From positions 1 to 15,387 of the forward strand of contig CAKQBC010000020.1 in NCBI GenBank assembly GCA_934215995.1: a stretch of 15,387 nucleotides of DNA. The letters run 5' to 3'. Shown piece after piece: positions 7,232 to 14,475 of this stretch. The DNA is from an uncultured Bacillus sp. GTDB taxonomy: Bacteria; Bacillota; Bacilli; Bacillales; DSM-1321. The stretch's first letter is position 1. Every line of letters begins with the position of its first letter. A program made the translations under genes and the position numbers. The notes under the pieces were generated by a model. It was not told the DNA's origin. It saw only the letters and a program-made list of their open reading frames with translations, and did no database searches.

Positions 7232-8737
7232 TTGGATAAATTAGATAAGATTAAACTGGATGACCTGAACCGAAGGAATAGTCTCCTTGTCAAGGCTACT
7301 TTTTTCTCTGTTATATTGGCCACGGTTGTTGACGTTGCGATGGGGAAAGATTTGGCCACCGTGCTATCGATCGTCATAGCGGGTTCCATAGGGGTCGGCA
7401 TCGTAGCGTCCATGCACTATTTCCAAAAGAAAATCGAATGGATCCCATACGTTGCATCCTTTCTGGTCGCCATTGTGCTTTACATCATCATGCTGAACAG
7501 TGTTGGCCCGACAGCGGTCATTCTTGTATATTTCGTGGTCGCAGCCTGCGCAATCTATATGAACAGGACCATATTATGGCTTGGCTATGCTTATGGGCTT
7601 CTGATGCTCATCAGCTTCAGCCTTCTTTACCACGACAGGCTGGGCTTCGAGACAAAGAATTATGTCACCATTTTCCTTCTTCATACCCTAGTCGCTATTT
7701 TGCTCCATTTCCAGCTGGCGATGTCAAAAAAATGGGAGGAAGATGTCAGGGTTTTGCAAGGGCAAACCGAACAGCTGCTCATAATGCAGAACGAGAACCA
7801 GAATATCCTGAAGGAGAATACAGCGGTCATCGCCCGTATGGTTTCTTCCGTCAGGGCAAAGAGCGAAGAGCACCACAAAGGCAATATTGAAATGGCTGCC
7901 GGCATGTCTGAACTTGCTGCAGGGATCAATCACCAATCCTCCGCTGTTTCGTCGATCAGGGAATCTGTCGCTGAATCGAAGATCATGGTGGAGAATTATA
8001 CAGACACATCCCGCAACCTGCTGGAAAAAGCGAATGTAGCCGAAAGCAATGCCGCTGACGGGCAAACATACATGAACGGCATGGAGCAGTCCACGGAGAC
8101 CTATTTCCGCCAGATGGAAGAAATCGGGATCAAAATGAAGAGGCTTTCCAAGGAAGTAGAGGAAGCTGTATCTTATGTGAATGATATCCAGCAAATTGCC
8201 AAGCAGACGAACCTGCTTGCCCTGAATGCTTCGATTGAGGCGGCACGGGCAGGAGACAGCGGCAAAGGCTTTGCAGTTGTTGCGGAGGAAGTAAGGAAAC
8301 TGGCTGAGATATCCCACATGACGGCAGAGCATATTTCGAAGAACTTAAAGACTATCAACCTGGAAACCTATGAAACGAATGAAAACATACAAGGCGCGAC
8401 GGAAACGATCGCCTCCAACAAAGCGATCGCCAAAGAAACCCATATACGCTTCGCCAATATTGTCAATAACGTTTCCGACCTTAAAAATCAGCTTGCCGAT
8501 TCACATGAGATGATCATGTCGATCAACAAAGCCACACAGGTGATTGATTCTGCAATGGATGACTTCACGTCCATCATCGAAGAAGCCAACTCACAATTGC
8601 AGGAGCTGACATCGACGACAGTCATCCATACTTCCGAAAATGATGCCCTGATCAGCGACATCAAAGCTGCTGACCAATCAGTAGCAAACCTTGTCGGACT
8701 ATACGGATCCGAAGACATTGAAGCTGAGGCAAAATAA
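7232..8737 (+). CDS. methyl-accepting chemotaxis-type signal transducer with six membrane segments
   Basis: 501 residues. The N-terminal third has six hydrophobic segments (roughly 19-37, 41-61, 71-89, 92-110, 113-133 and 143-162) with only short loops. There is no periplasmic ligand domain such as Cache, and I see no HAMP domain. The rest is the coiled-coil MCP signalling domain. Its hairpin tip is the near-invariant [17 protein letters not shown] segment (325-341) followed by [16 protein letters not shown] (344-359), the CheA/CheW contact site. There is no CheR-binding pentapeptide at the C-terminus. The start is TTG, with GGCGGGG 5 nt upstream. The gene opposes all its neighbours and interrupts the accB-spoIIIAH adjacency usual in Bacillus. 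It is followed by a bidirectional terminator. I found no convincing sigma-D promoter. The stimulus is unknown; it may sense a membrane-related signal. Confidence 0.93.
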   Translation: MDKLDKIKLDDLNRRNSLLVKATFFSVILATVVDVAMGKDLATVLSIVIAGSIGVGIVASMHYFQKKIEWIPYVASFLVAIVLYIIMLNSVGPTAVILVYFVVAACAIYMNRTILWLGYAYGLLMLISFSLLYHDRLGFETKNYVTIFLLHTLVAILLHFQLAMSKKWEEDVRVLQGQTEQLLIMQNENQNILKENTAVIARMVSSVRAKSEEHHKGNIEMAAGMSELAAGINHQSSAVSSIRESVAESKIMVENYTDTSRNLLEKANVAESNAADGQTYMNGMEQSTETYFRQMEEIGIKMKRLSKEVEEAVSYVNDIQQIAKQTNLLALNASIEAARAGDSGKGFAVVAEEVRKLAEISHMTAEHISKNLKTINLETYETNENIQGATETIASNKAIAKETHIRFANIVNNVSDLKNQLADSHEMIMSINKATQVIDSAMDDFTSIIEEANSQLQELTSTTVIHTSENDALISDIKAADQSVANLVGLYGSEDIEAEAK

Positions 8738-8751
8738 AATAGAAAGACAGC

Positions 8752-8783
8752 AAAAAAAGAGACCGTTCGCGGCCTCTTTTTTT
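8752..8783. terminator. bidirectional terminator between the MCP gene and spoIIIAH
   Basis: AAAAAAAGAGACC and GGCCTCTTTTTTT (8752-8764, 8771-8783) form a 13-bp stem with one mismatch and the loop GTTCGC. There is a T run on the exit side in both directions. It serves the convergent MCP gene (+) and the spoIIIA operon (-). Confidence 0.88.
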
Positions 8784-8790
8784 GTGCATT

Positions 8791-9348
8791 TTATTTTACC
8801 GGCTGCAGTTCAACAGTGATGTTTTGCGCCTCCGGAAGCTCTTTCGAAACGAGGCGGATAATATCATTGGCTGCTGTATCTGAAAGTTCAGGGGCTTTCA
8901 CAGTCACACGGATATTCTGGTCATCCGCCCTGACCAATGCTGCATCATAATCCATTGAGACGATCAGCGATTCAAGCATCGCTTCTTTTTCATTCAGCTG
9001 CTGGATATCTTTGATTGTCGTCTGTGCTTCCACTCTTTCCTTAGCTGTCAGCTCCGTGTTGCCCATCAGGACAACCAGCTCCTCAACAAGTTTGTTGCGC
9101 TCATCGGTAACTTCCATGCGCAGTGTTTCGAATGTTTCGTCGCCGCCGGTCGTTATGGATTCCTCCGTTTTGCTTTCAACGCCGCCTTCTTTCGCAACCT
9201 TATCCTGTGCCTTTGACTTGTCCCCATTTTCTACAGTCGTTGCCATCTCATTCTGTTTCTCCTGAGGTGTTGTCACATAGTAGACGGAAAGTACAATAAC
9301 CAGACTAAGCATCGTCAACAACCAAACCGTTTGTTTTTTCAATAACAT
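8791..9348 (-). CDS. spoIIIAH: stage III sporulation protein AH
   Basis: 185 residues: an N-terminal membrane anchor (LLKKQTVWLLTMLSLVIVLS, about residues 2-21), then a charged Lys/Glu/Thr-rich linker, then a C-terminal domain of the YscJ/FliF ring-building type (TAKERVEAQ, LIVSMDYDAALVRADD, ending ITVELQPVK). In the sporulating mother cell, SpoIIIAH spans the outer forespore membrane. Its extracellular domain binds SpoIIQ from the forespore, forming the intermembrane channel. Last gene of the operon, 14 nt after spoIIIAG, with an AAGGGGG ribosome-binding site. It is shorter than the B. subtilis protein (about 218 residues), mostly in the linker; the ring domain seems complete. Confidence 0.94.
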   Translation of the reverse strand: MLLKKQTVWLLTMLSLVIVLSVYYVTTPQEKQNEMATTVENGDKSKAQDKVAKEGGVESKTEESITTGGDETFETLRMEVTDERNKLVEELVVLMGNTELTAKERVEAQTTIKDIQQLNEKEAMLESLIVSMDYDAALVRADDQNIRVTVKAPELSDTAANDIIRLVSKELPEAQNITVELQPVK

Positions 9349-9362
9349 TTTTTTATTCCCCC

Positions 9363-10028
9363 TTATTTTTTAGGCATGACAGCCACCCGATGGCTCGGTA
9401 CATCCAGTGCTCTTGTTACAGCTTCGACAATCCATTTTTTCACCGTGATATTATCAGCTCCCTTGGCGACGATGAGTACACCCCGGATCTCAGGTTTTTT
9501 TGTTTCCTGGATAATCGGGATTTCCTTTTCCCCGCTGCGGATGATGACAAGCTGGTCATCAACCGAACTATCCTCGACAACACGCTGCCCTCCCTCGCGG
9601 TCGGTCTCATCCGTTGTCTGCTTTTGGGTCACTTTATTCCTTTCGTATACCTTGCGCTCTGTTGCATCCACATTGACTACGACGGTGACATCGGACACAC
9701 CCGTGATTGTTTCCAATGCTTCTTTGATCTGATTTTCAAAAGACCTCTCATAATCCGTTATCGTCTTATCCGTTTTATCATCGTTGCGGCCAAAGGTTTC
9801 CAGTTCCTCTGTCTTGGCTGAATCATCCGGGGCGGCAACGGTCAGCATGGAATCATCCTCCTGCTTTTCTAAAAACTCGCTGCCCATCATGATGACCACC
9901 CCGATCACAAGGACAGCCAGCATATAGAAATACATCGTCGGTTTCTTTGCCGGCTCCCCATCTTTTGATGGAGGCTCTTGCTTCCGCAATCGTTTCAGCA
10001 TCTTAGCCAGAAAATTGTCTTCTTTCAC
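9363..10028 (-). CDS. spoIIIAG: stage III sporulation protein AG
   Basis: 221 residues, close to the B. subtilis length. It has a basic cytoplasmic N-terminus (MLKRLRKQEP), one membrane segment at about 32-49 (YFYMLAVLVIGVVIMMGSEF) and an extracellular ring-forming domain. The SFENQIKEALETITGVSDVTVVVNVD stretch (about 91-116) and the GVLIVAKGADNITVKKWIVE-type segment are shared with SpoIIIAH and type III secretion rings. SpoIIIAG forms a large ring in the intermembrane space of the SpoIIIA-SpoIIQ complex. The start is GTG, overlapping the spoIIIAF stop in a GTGA arrangement, with a strong GAGGAGGGG ribosome-binding site inside spoIIIAF. This is typical translational coupling. Confidence 0.94.
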   Translation of the reverse strand: MKEDNFLAKMLKRLRKQEPPSKDGEPAKKPTMYFYMLAVLVIGVVIMMGSEFLEKQEDDSMLTVAAPDDSAKTEELETFGRNDDKTDKTITDYERSFENQIKEALETITGVSDVTVVVNVDATERKVYERNKVTQKQTTDETDREGGQRVVEDSSVDDQLVIIRSGEKEIPIIQETKKPEIRGVLIVAKGADNITVKKWIVEAVTRALDVPSHRVAVMPKK

Positions 10029-10645
10029 CTTGCAGTACCCCTCCTCTCAAAATCGATATGGATCCTATCTGCGTCAACCTCCCATTTTCCGGCCAAAAAC
10101 TCACTGATGTCCCGTGTCTCATCCTTCTTGTCCGGCAATGGATCTTCTGTGTTGATATCTACTCTAGCAACTGTCTCTATATCGGATTGCCCATCCGGGG
10201 CTGGCGCCAGCACGACGGTAATATGCTCCAGGTCCTCAGGAATCTGTGGATTATTCGTGCTATTCATGGCAACATCGATTTCTGCGATTTCATAATTGAA
10301 CTGCGCGACCAACTCCTCTTCCCCATCCTTCTCTAATTGGACAGCCATTTTTTCTAAAATATATGCATCTTGTACAGCTTGTATTTCTGTTTTCTTGTTT
10401 TCTATCATATTTTCCATCTGGTTTTTCTCGACATATTCCGCACTGGAAAAAGAGGCCAGCAGCGTATCGAAATCCACAGATACCAATTTGAACAGCGGGC
10501 TCAATAATAAGGTGATCAAAAGCAGGCCGAGCACCATCTTCGCATATTTCTGCATCGCGGAACTCGGCAGGAGCATGTCCATCACGCCAGCCAATAAAAT
10601 AAAAATAACGATATTCGTAATCCAGTCAGTAAGAATTCCCATCAT
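10025..10645 (-). CDS. spoIIIAF: stage III sporulation protein AF
   Basis: 206 residues, the same length as in B. subtilis. Two N-terminal membrane segments (about 8-28, ITNIVIFILLAGVMDMLLP, and 36-55, KMVLGLLLITLLLSPLFKLV) precede a soluble domain. That domain has a Glu/Lys-rich helical part (about 75-115), then AEIDVAMN and an ITVVLAP strand typical of ring-building folds. It is a component of the SpoIIIA channel in the mother-cell-derived membrane. The ORF begins with two consecutive ATG codons; the first has AGGTAGGTGA at good spacing, overlapping the spoIIIAE stop region 11 nt upstream. Its 3' end overlaps spoIIIAG by 4 nt. A possible internal sigma-E promoter lies inside the gene. Confidence 0.93.
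   Translation of the reverse strand: MMGILTDWITNIVIFILLAGVMDMLLPSSAMQKYAKMVLGLLLITLLLSPLFKLVSVDFDTLLASFSSAEYVEKNQMENMIENKKTEIQAVQDAYILEKMAVQLEKDGEEELVAQFNYEIAEIDVAMNSTNNPQIPEDLEHITVVLAPAPDGQSDIETVARVDINTEDPLPDKKDETRDISEFLAGKWEVDADRIHIDFERRGTAR
10358..10386 (-). promoter_or_regulatory. candidate internal sigma-E promoter inside spoIIIAF
   Basis: Minus strand: AAATACA (10380-10386), a 14-base spacer, CATATATT (10358-10365). This resembles the sigma-E pattern of an ATA-containing -35 and a CATACAAT-like -10 at the same spacing as the main promoter. I recall that B. subtilis has an essential internal promoter in this region that drives spoIIIAG-AH. The match is imperfect and could be chance. Confidence 0.35.
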
Positions 10646-10656
10646 CCGTTATTCAC

Positions 10657-11850
10657 CTACCTGACCATTAAAGTTACATTTCCTGCAGCTATTATGATGG
10701 TGATGCTCAGGAAAAACATGACGGAAGCAATCGCCAATGCGGCAAAGACATACATCATGCTCTTGCTGATCACGTCCAGGCATTTAATGATCGACCCTCC
10801 GCCGAGGGGCTGGAGGATCGCCGCCGTCAGTTTGTAAGTAAAGGCAATCGCCAGTATCTTGAGCGCCGGAAAAGCGACAATCAGCAGAAGAATGACCACA
10901 CCTGCAATTCCGACCGTGTTCTTCAGAAGCACCGAAGCGCTTATGACTGTATCGGCCGCATCCGTAAAGATTCTCCCTACAACCGGTATGAAATTGCCTG
11001 TCACAAACTTTGCAGTCCTGATTGTGATGCCATCGGCAACGGCTGTAGAAGTGCCCTGGACAGAAATCACAGTAAGGAAGATGGTTGTGAATACACCCAG
11101 AAGGCCGATGCTGATTTTCTTTAGCAAATCCGCCAGCTGGGTGACCTTGTAGTGCTCAGTCAACGTACTCACAACACTGAGGATGGTAGCCAGGAATAAA
11201 AGCGGCAACACAAAATTCCCGATGAACAACCCGCTCGTATTCATTAAAAAGAGCAGGACCGGATGAAAGAATGCAGCGGAAACAAATCCGCCAGAGGCGG
11301 CAATCAATGCCAGCAATAACGGCACAAGCGCCATAAAGAAAGATACCATCGTCTCAATCGTCTCTTTCGTGTATTGAATCGCCACATGAAAACTGTTCAG
11401 GGCGATAATGATCAACACCATGAAAACGATGCTGTATGCAATTTTGCTGATGGAACTTTTTTCGAATGCGTTCTGCAGCGATTGGAGGAACATGCTGAAT
11501 ACCGTCAGAAGAATCAGCATACCCAGCAGTTTTCCATTTGCAAGCATCTCATGGAACAGGAATTTAAGCAGTCCGGTAAACCATGCCTTCAGCGAAATGG
11601 TTTGCTCGCCGCTCAGGTAGTCCATCATATCCCCTTTTTGCCCCTCTGGAAGAAACCCTCCGTACTGCGCTAAAATATCATCCCAAAATTGTTTGATGTC
11701 CGTAAGATCAACCTGCTCCAATCCATTTTCCATCAGCGCAGCAGGATCATCCTCCCCATCAGGAGGATTTTCACCGCCGGCAGCTTGTACAACAACAGGA
11801 TTGAAGCAAAGTATGCATATAAAAAGGGCGGCAAGCATCCATTGCTTCAT
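10657..11850 (-). CDS. spoIIIAE: stage III sporulation protein AE
   Basis: About 397 residues, essentially the B. subtilis length. It has a signal-peptide-like N-terminus (MKQWMLAALFICILCFNPVV ending near QAA), an acidic Pro/Gly-rich exported segment and an amphipathic region. A polytopic core follows with roughly six to eight hydrophobic segments, for example LLGMLILLTVFSMFL, IAYSIVFMVLIIIALNSF, FMALVPLLLALIAASGGF and IAGVVILLLIVAFPALKIL. It is the large integral membrane component of the SpoIIIA channel. The open frame starts with GTG-ATG (11853-11848). GAGGTGA is better spaced for the ATG at 11850, which I use; the GTG would add one residue. It begins 22 nt after spoIIIAD and ends 11 nt before spoIIIAF. 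Confidence 0.94.
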   Translation of the reverse strand: MKQWMLAALFICILCFNPVVVQAAGGENPPDGEDDPAALMENGLEQVDLTDIKQFWDDILAQYGGFLPEGQKGDMMDYLSGEQTISLKAWFTGLLKFLFHEMLANGKLLGMLILLTVFSMFLQSLQNAFEKSSISKIAYSIVFMVLIIIALNSFHVAIQYTKETIETMVSFFMALVPLLLALIAASGGFVSAAFFHPVLLFLMNTSGLFIGNFVLPLLFLATILSVVSTLTEHYKVTQLADLLKKISIGLLGVFTTIFLTVISVQGTSTAVADGITIRTAKFVTGNFIPVVGRIFTDAADTVISASVLLKNTVGIAGVVILLLIVAFPALKILAIAFTYKLTAAILQPLGGGSIIKCLDVISKSMMYVFAALAIASVMFFLSITIIIAAGNVTLMVR

Positions 11851-11872
11851 CACTTCACCTCACACTTCACCT

Positions 11873-12265
11873 TCACTGGCCGGGTATCAGATTCAGAATT
11901 GTCTCTATGAGGACTGTCAAGATTGGGATCGCCATGGCCAATATCAGAATCTTTCCTGCCATCTCTATTTTGGAAGCAAGCGAGCCCTGGCCCGCATCCT
12001 TTGTGATTTGGGCCGCAAACTCCGCTATATAGGCAATCCCGATGATCTTCAGGATTGTCTCCAGGTAAACCATATTTACATTCGCCCTGGTGGCCAGCAT
12101 CTGCAGCATATTAATAATCTGATATATTTTATCTACGAGGATCAGGAAAATGGAACAGCCCACAAAAATCACAAGCAGGAATGCGAAGTTCGGCTTTTGC
12201 TCCTTCAGAAGAGAGGCCAGGAAGGTGGCCACAAGGGCAATGCCGACAATCTTTATAATTTCGAT
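11873..12265 (-). CDS. spoIIIAD: stage III sporulation protein AD, apparently with a non-canonical start
   Basis: Small polytopic membrane protein of the SpoIIIA complex. The part from VATFLASLLKEQKPNFAF through ANVNMVYLETILKIIGIAYI to the end at LNLIPGQ is clearly SpoIIIAD. The first conventional start is a GTG at 12230-12232 (119 residues). It has no ribosome-binding site and would cut into the first membrane helix. The conserved N-terminus (EIIKIVGIALVATF) is encoded upstream and in frame. It is preceded by an ATC (12263-12265) at the place where, as I recall, relatives have their initiator, with the purine-rich GGGGGAG 6 nt before it. I therefore infer initiation at ATC, or the ATT at 12259, giving about 130 residues (B. 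subtilis about 133). A base error changing the start codon is the main alternative. The frame continues upstream into spoIIIAC, interrupted only by its TAG stop. Confidence 0.85.
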   Translation of the reverse strand: MEIIKIVGIALVATFLASLLKEQKPNFAFLLVIFVGCSIFLILVDKIYQIINMLQMLATRANVNMVYLETILKIIGIAYIAEFAAQITKDAGQGSLASKIEMAGKILILAMAIPILTVLIETILNLIPGQ

Positions 12266-12277
12266 CTCCCTCTCCCC

Positions 12278-12481
12278 CTATCCCTGGAACAGAAAGACGG
12301 ATTTTATTTTATCGAATAGCTGATCCATGATTTGCGCGACCATGAAAAGAATATATATGAAGCCAAATAAGGTGACCCATTGTGAATATTCCTTTTTATT
12401 GATTTGCTCCAGCAATGTATTGATGAAAGCTATGACAATCCCTACACCGGCAATCTTAAATATTAAGCCAACCTCAATCAT
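12278..12481 (-). CDS. spoIIIAC: stage III sporulation protein AC
   Basis: 67 residues with two hydrophobic helices (about 7-25, IFKIAGVGIVIAFINTLL, and 36-55, VTLFGFIYILFMVAQIMDQL). It is a small membrane subunit of the SpoIIIA channel. It resembles the first half of SpoIIIAD (IFKIAGVGIVIAF against IIKIVGIALVATF), consistent with the two being family members from an old duplication. A good ribosome-binding site (GGGAGGAAAG) precedes the ATG. It starts 21 nt after spoIIIAB. The TAG stop is followed in the same frame by spoIIIAD codons. Confidence 0.93.
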   Translation of the reverse strand: MIEVGLIFKIAGVGIVIAFINTLLEQINKKEYSQWVTLFGFIYILFMVAQIMDQLFDKIKSVFLFQG

Positions 12482-12502
12482 CTTGCTTTCCTCCCACTAG
12501 TG

Positions 12503-13018
12503 TTATAGCAATAAAATGATGAGCAGCAATCCTGAAAGAAAACCAAGACTTTTCACCATTTTTTCGTATTTCATTTGAGACTGGACAGCCTCCTCTTCTT
12601 CTCTTTCAAGGTGGGTCATTGTCAGGATAATTTGCTTTTGCTGCTGAAACCGGTCATGCCGCCCCAGCGTTTCACCGAATTGGGCGAGGATCTCCAACTC
12701 TCCTTTCCGCAAAGCAAGCAACGGTCCGATTGCCTTCAGGCTCTCCTCCCACGCTATTTTGACTGTGGTGTCCTGCTTTTCAAGTTTGGCGGCGAAATCC
12801 CCCCAAAACTGGCCAACGGGTTTCGGCATTTGTTTTGAAAGCCGTCCAGCCGCTTCACTCAACGGAACATGCCCATACATGATTTCCGCCTCCAAGGCTT
12901 GCAGGGAATTCCTGAAATGCCTGAGCTGCCTTGTCCGGTTGCTGTAAGACCTTGAGAATTCAAAACCGCCCCATGTCGTGATCGCCAAAATGAGAATCGC
13001 TCCCGTTATCTTGAACAT
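12503..13018 (-). CDS. spoIIIAB: stage III sporulation protein AB
   Basis: 171 residues, the usual length. An N-terminal membrane segment (MFKITGAILILAITTWGGFE, ending near residue 20) is followed by a long helical soluble region (RQLRHFRNSLQALEAEI, then LSEAAGRLSKQ) and a C-terminal hydrophobic helix (LGFLSGLLLIILLL). The protein is distantly related to type II secretion/pilus F-domain proteins. In the SpoIIIA machine it is the presumed membrane partner of the SpoIIIAA ATPase. Its start overlaps the end of spoIIIAA by 13 nt, with the ribosome-binding site AAAGGGGGTGG inside spoIIIAA, so the ATPase and its partner are translationally coupled. Confidence 0.94.
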   Translation of the reverse strand: MFKITGAILILAITTWGGFEFSRSYSNRTRQLRHFRNSLQALEAEIMYGHVPLSEAAGRLSKQMPKPVGQFWGDFAAKLEKQDTTVKIAWEESLKAIGPLLALRKGELEILAQFGETLGRHDRFQQQKQIILTMTHLEREEEEAVQSQMKYEKMVKSLGFLSGLLLIILLL

Positions 13019-13944
13019 CCGATTTCCACCCCCTTTTCGGGTGAAAACAATCTCCCCTTGCGATCGGTTATTTCATATGTGAAATTCTTATTGCCTGTCC
13101 TACTTAGGACGACGATCCGTTCGAACACTCCATGCTCCATCAATTCTTTGATTGCCGGCCTCCTGCTAACGTCTTCCCTTGTATGGCCGTGTACGGTGAT
13201 TATGAGCTTAATTCCGGAATTCACCGCTTCCGATACCGAAACGGCATCTTCCTGCCGGCCGATCTCATCAGCGATGATGATATCCGGGCTCATTGACCGG
13301 ATCAGCATCATCATGCCTTCCGCCTTCGGGCAAGCGTCCAATACATCAATCCGCGGCCCGAAAGACAATTGGGGGATTCCATTCACAGAACCGGCAATTT
13401 CAGACCTTTCATCGACAACTGCTGTCTTAAGGGCGGGAATGGACCGTTTCGGGCAGCCCCCGGAAGCCACTCTTGCCAAATCCCGAAGGACAGTAGTCTT
13501 TCCGGCTTGCGGAGGGCCGATGATCATTGTATTTTTCCAGCCCTCCTTATATAAATAAGGGATCAGTTTCTCCGCACAGCCTACTTTTTCTTTGGCTATC
13601 CGAATATTGAACGAGGAGATATGGGTGATGGCCTTCACTAAACCGCCATCAAGGATCACCTTGCCGGCTATGCCGACCCTGTGCCCTCCCTGGACGGTGA
13701 TATACCCTCTCTTCAGCTCTTCCTCCATCGCATAGATAGAGAACTTCGTCAGCTGGCCCAGCAGCTGGGCGGAATCTTCCTCATTGACGATAAGAGGCAG
13801 CAATTCGTAAGAGGCTCCTGCACTGATCTCAACCGGCTTTCCGGTTCTGATCCGTATTTCTTCGATGGTGTCCCACCTTTCAGCCGGGAGACCCGAGAGG
13901 TAATTGGAGATTTTCTTTGGCAAAATAGAAATGATGGAGTGCAT
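13006..13944 (-). CDS. spoIIIAA: stage III sporulation protein AA, secretion-type ATPase
   Basis: 312 residues. An N-terminal domain (1-130, with IEEIRIRTGKPVEI and GHRVGIAGKV) precedes a RecA-like ATPase. Walker A is GPPQAGKTT (143-151), an ASCE glutamate-containing stretch VVDERSEIAG lies at 176-185, and Walker B is DIIIADEIGR (221-230), followed by the VHGHTREDV sensor region (251-259). It belongs to the type II/IV secretion ATPase group, as in pilus assembly. It is thought to energise the SpoIIIA channel needed for late forespore gene expression. Key residues are intact. The start ATG has the strong site AAAGGAGAGG. It is the first gene of the spoIIIAA-AH operon, with a sigma-E promoter about 35 nt upstream. 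The efp/yqhV genes that precede it in B. subtilis are absent. Confidence 0.95.
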   Translation of the reverse strand: MHSIISILPKKISNYLSGLPAERWDTIEEIRIRTGKPVEISAGASYELLPLIVNEEDSAQLLGQLTKFSIYAMEEELKRGYITVQGGHRVGIAGKVILDGGLVKAITHISSFNIRIAKEKVGCAEKLIPYLYKEGWKNTMIIGPPQAGKTTVLRDLARVASGGCPKRSIPALKTAVVDERSEIAGSVNGIPQLSFGPRIDVLDACPKAEGMMMLIRSMSPDIIIADEIGRQEDAVSVSEAVNSGIKLIITVHGHTREDVSRRPAIKELMEHGVFERIVVLSRTGNKNFTYEITDRKGRLFSPEKGVEIGCSR

Positions 13945-13979
13945 ATGAGCTTCCTCTCCTTTTGCTTATCAGTCAATTA

Positions 13980-14008
13980 AATGTATGGGCAGCCTGTACA
14001 GTTTATGA
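13980..14008 (-). promoter_or_regulatory. sigma-E promoter of the spoIIIA operon
   Basis: Minus strand: TCATAAA (14002-14008), a 14-base spacer, CATACATT (13980-13987). This is a close match to the mother-cell sigma-E consensus at proper spacing. Transcription would begin near 13973, leaving about 29 nt to spoIIIAA. In B. subtilis the operon is sigma-E dependent and repressed by SpoIIID. The promoter ends just before the foreign-looking Doc remnant begins. Confidence 0.75.
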
Positions 14009-14044
14009 CTGAAAACTTGAGAAAAAGCCATTTGGATGGGATGA

Positions 14045-14422
14045 AGCAAACTTTTTGAAGGGGAATGTGTTGATTTTTTGGAGAGCAGAACAATGCCGAA
14101 CGGCAGCTATGGCGGACAAGGATATTTCCCCACCTTATTCCTGAAAGCTTCAGCATATATGTTTCATTTTTCAACTGGACATGCTTTTGTAGATGCCAAC
14201 AAGCGCACAGGCTATATGACTATGTGGACTTTCTTAGCGGTCAATGGGTACAATGTTGTTGTTGAAACAGAGGTAGCATACAGATTCATGAAAAAGAAAG
14301 TTTGTTTAGGTGAGTTTAAAGAGGGGAAGCCCCCAGTTATGGATTCAGAAGAATTAATATACAAGATCGGTGAATGGATAGAGCATTATGCAATACCGCT
14401 GTCACCAGACAATATAGAGTAG
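14045..14422 (+). pseudogene. N-terminally truncated Doc (Fic family) toxin remnant
   Basis: An open frame from the stop at 14042-14044 encodes a Fic/Doc protein lacking its beginning. The first usable start is TTG at 14078, giving 114 residues, with GGGGAA about 12 nt upstream. Homology begins before it (VDFLESRTMP, equivalent to the GVRDFxLLESAxxRP segment of Doc proteins). About 30 N-terminal residues are therefore missing, and I could not find them in other frames upstream. The rest looks intact: YFPTLFLKASAYMFHF, then the active-site motif HAFVDANKRTG (35-45 from the TTG). This is the Doc-type variant with lysine after the asparagine; Doc phosphorylates EF-Tu. There is no Phd-like antitoxin next to it. 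A hairpin terminator follows the stop. It may still be translated, but loss of the first helix argues for a decayed gene. Confidence 0.8.
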
Positions 14423-14423
14423 T

Positions 14424-14456
14424 AAAACCCACAATCAATAAGAAATTGTGGGTTTT
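14424..14456. terminator. bidirectional terminator between the Doc remnant and hsp20
   Basis: A perfect 12-bp inverted repeat, AAAACCCACAAT / ATTGTGGGTTTT (14424-14435, 14445-14456), has a 9-nt loop and T4 on both exits. It begins 2 nt past the Doc stop and 19 nt past the hsp20 stop. Confidence 0.8.
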
Positions 14457-14475
14457 CATATTATAGGATATAGAT

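Noticed and set aside
7724..8332. 202-residue minus-strand open frame opposite the MCP gene
   Set aside because: It is antisense to the conserved MCP coiled coil; the Cys/His/Phe-rich composition is typical of a shadow frame and there is no ribosome-binding site.
11693..12319. 208-residue plus-strand open frame opposite spoIIIAC-AE
   Set aside because: It spans three real minus-strand gene ends, with unnatural composition and no plausible start signal.
13977..14068. Missing N-terminus of Doc in another frame (simple frameshift)
   Set aside because: I read all three frames upstream; none resembles the Doc N-terminal helix, so truncation is preferred over frameshift.
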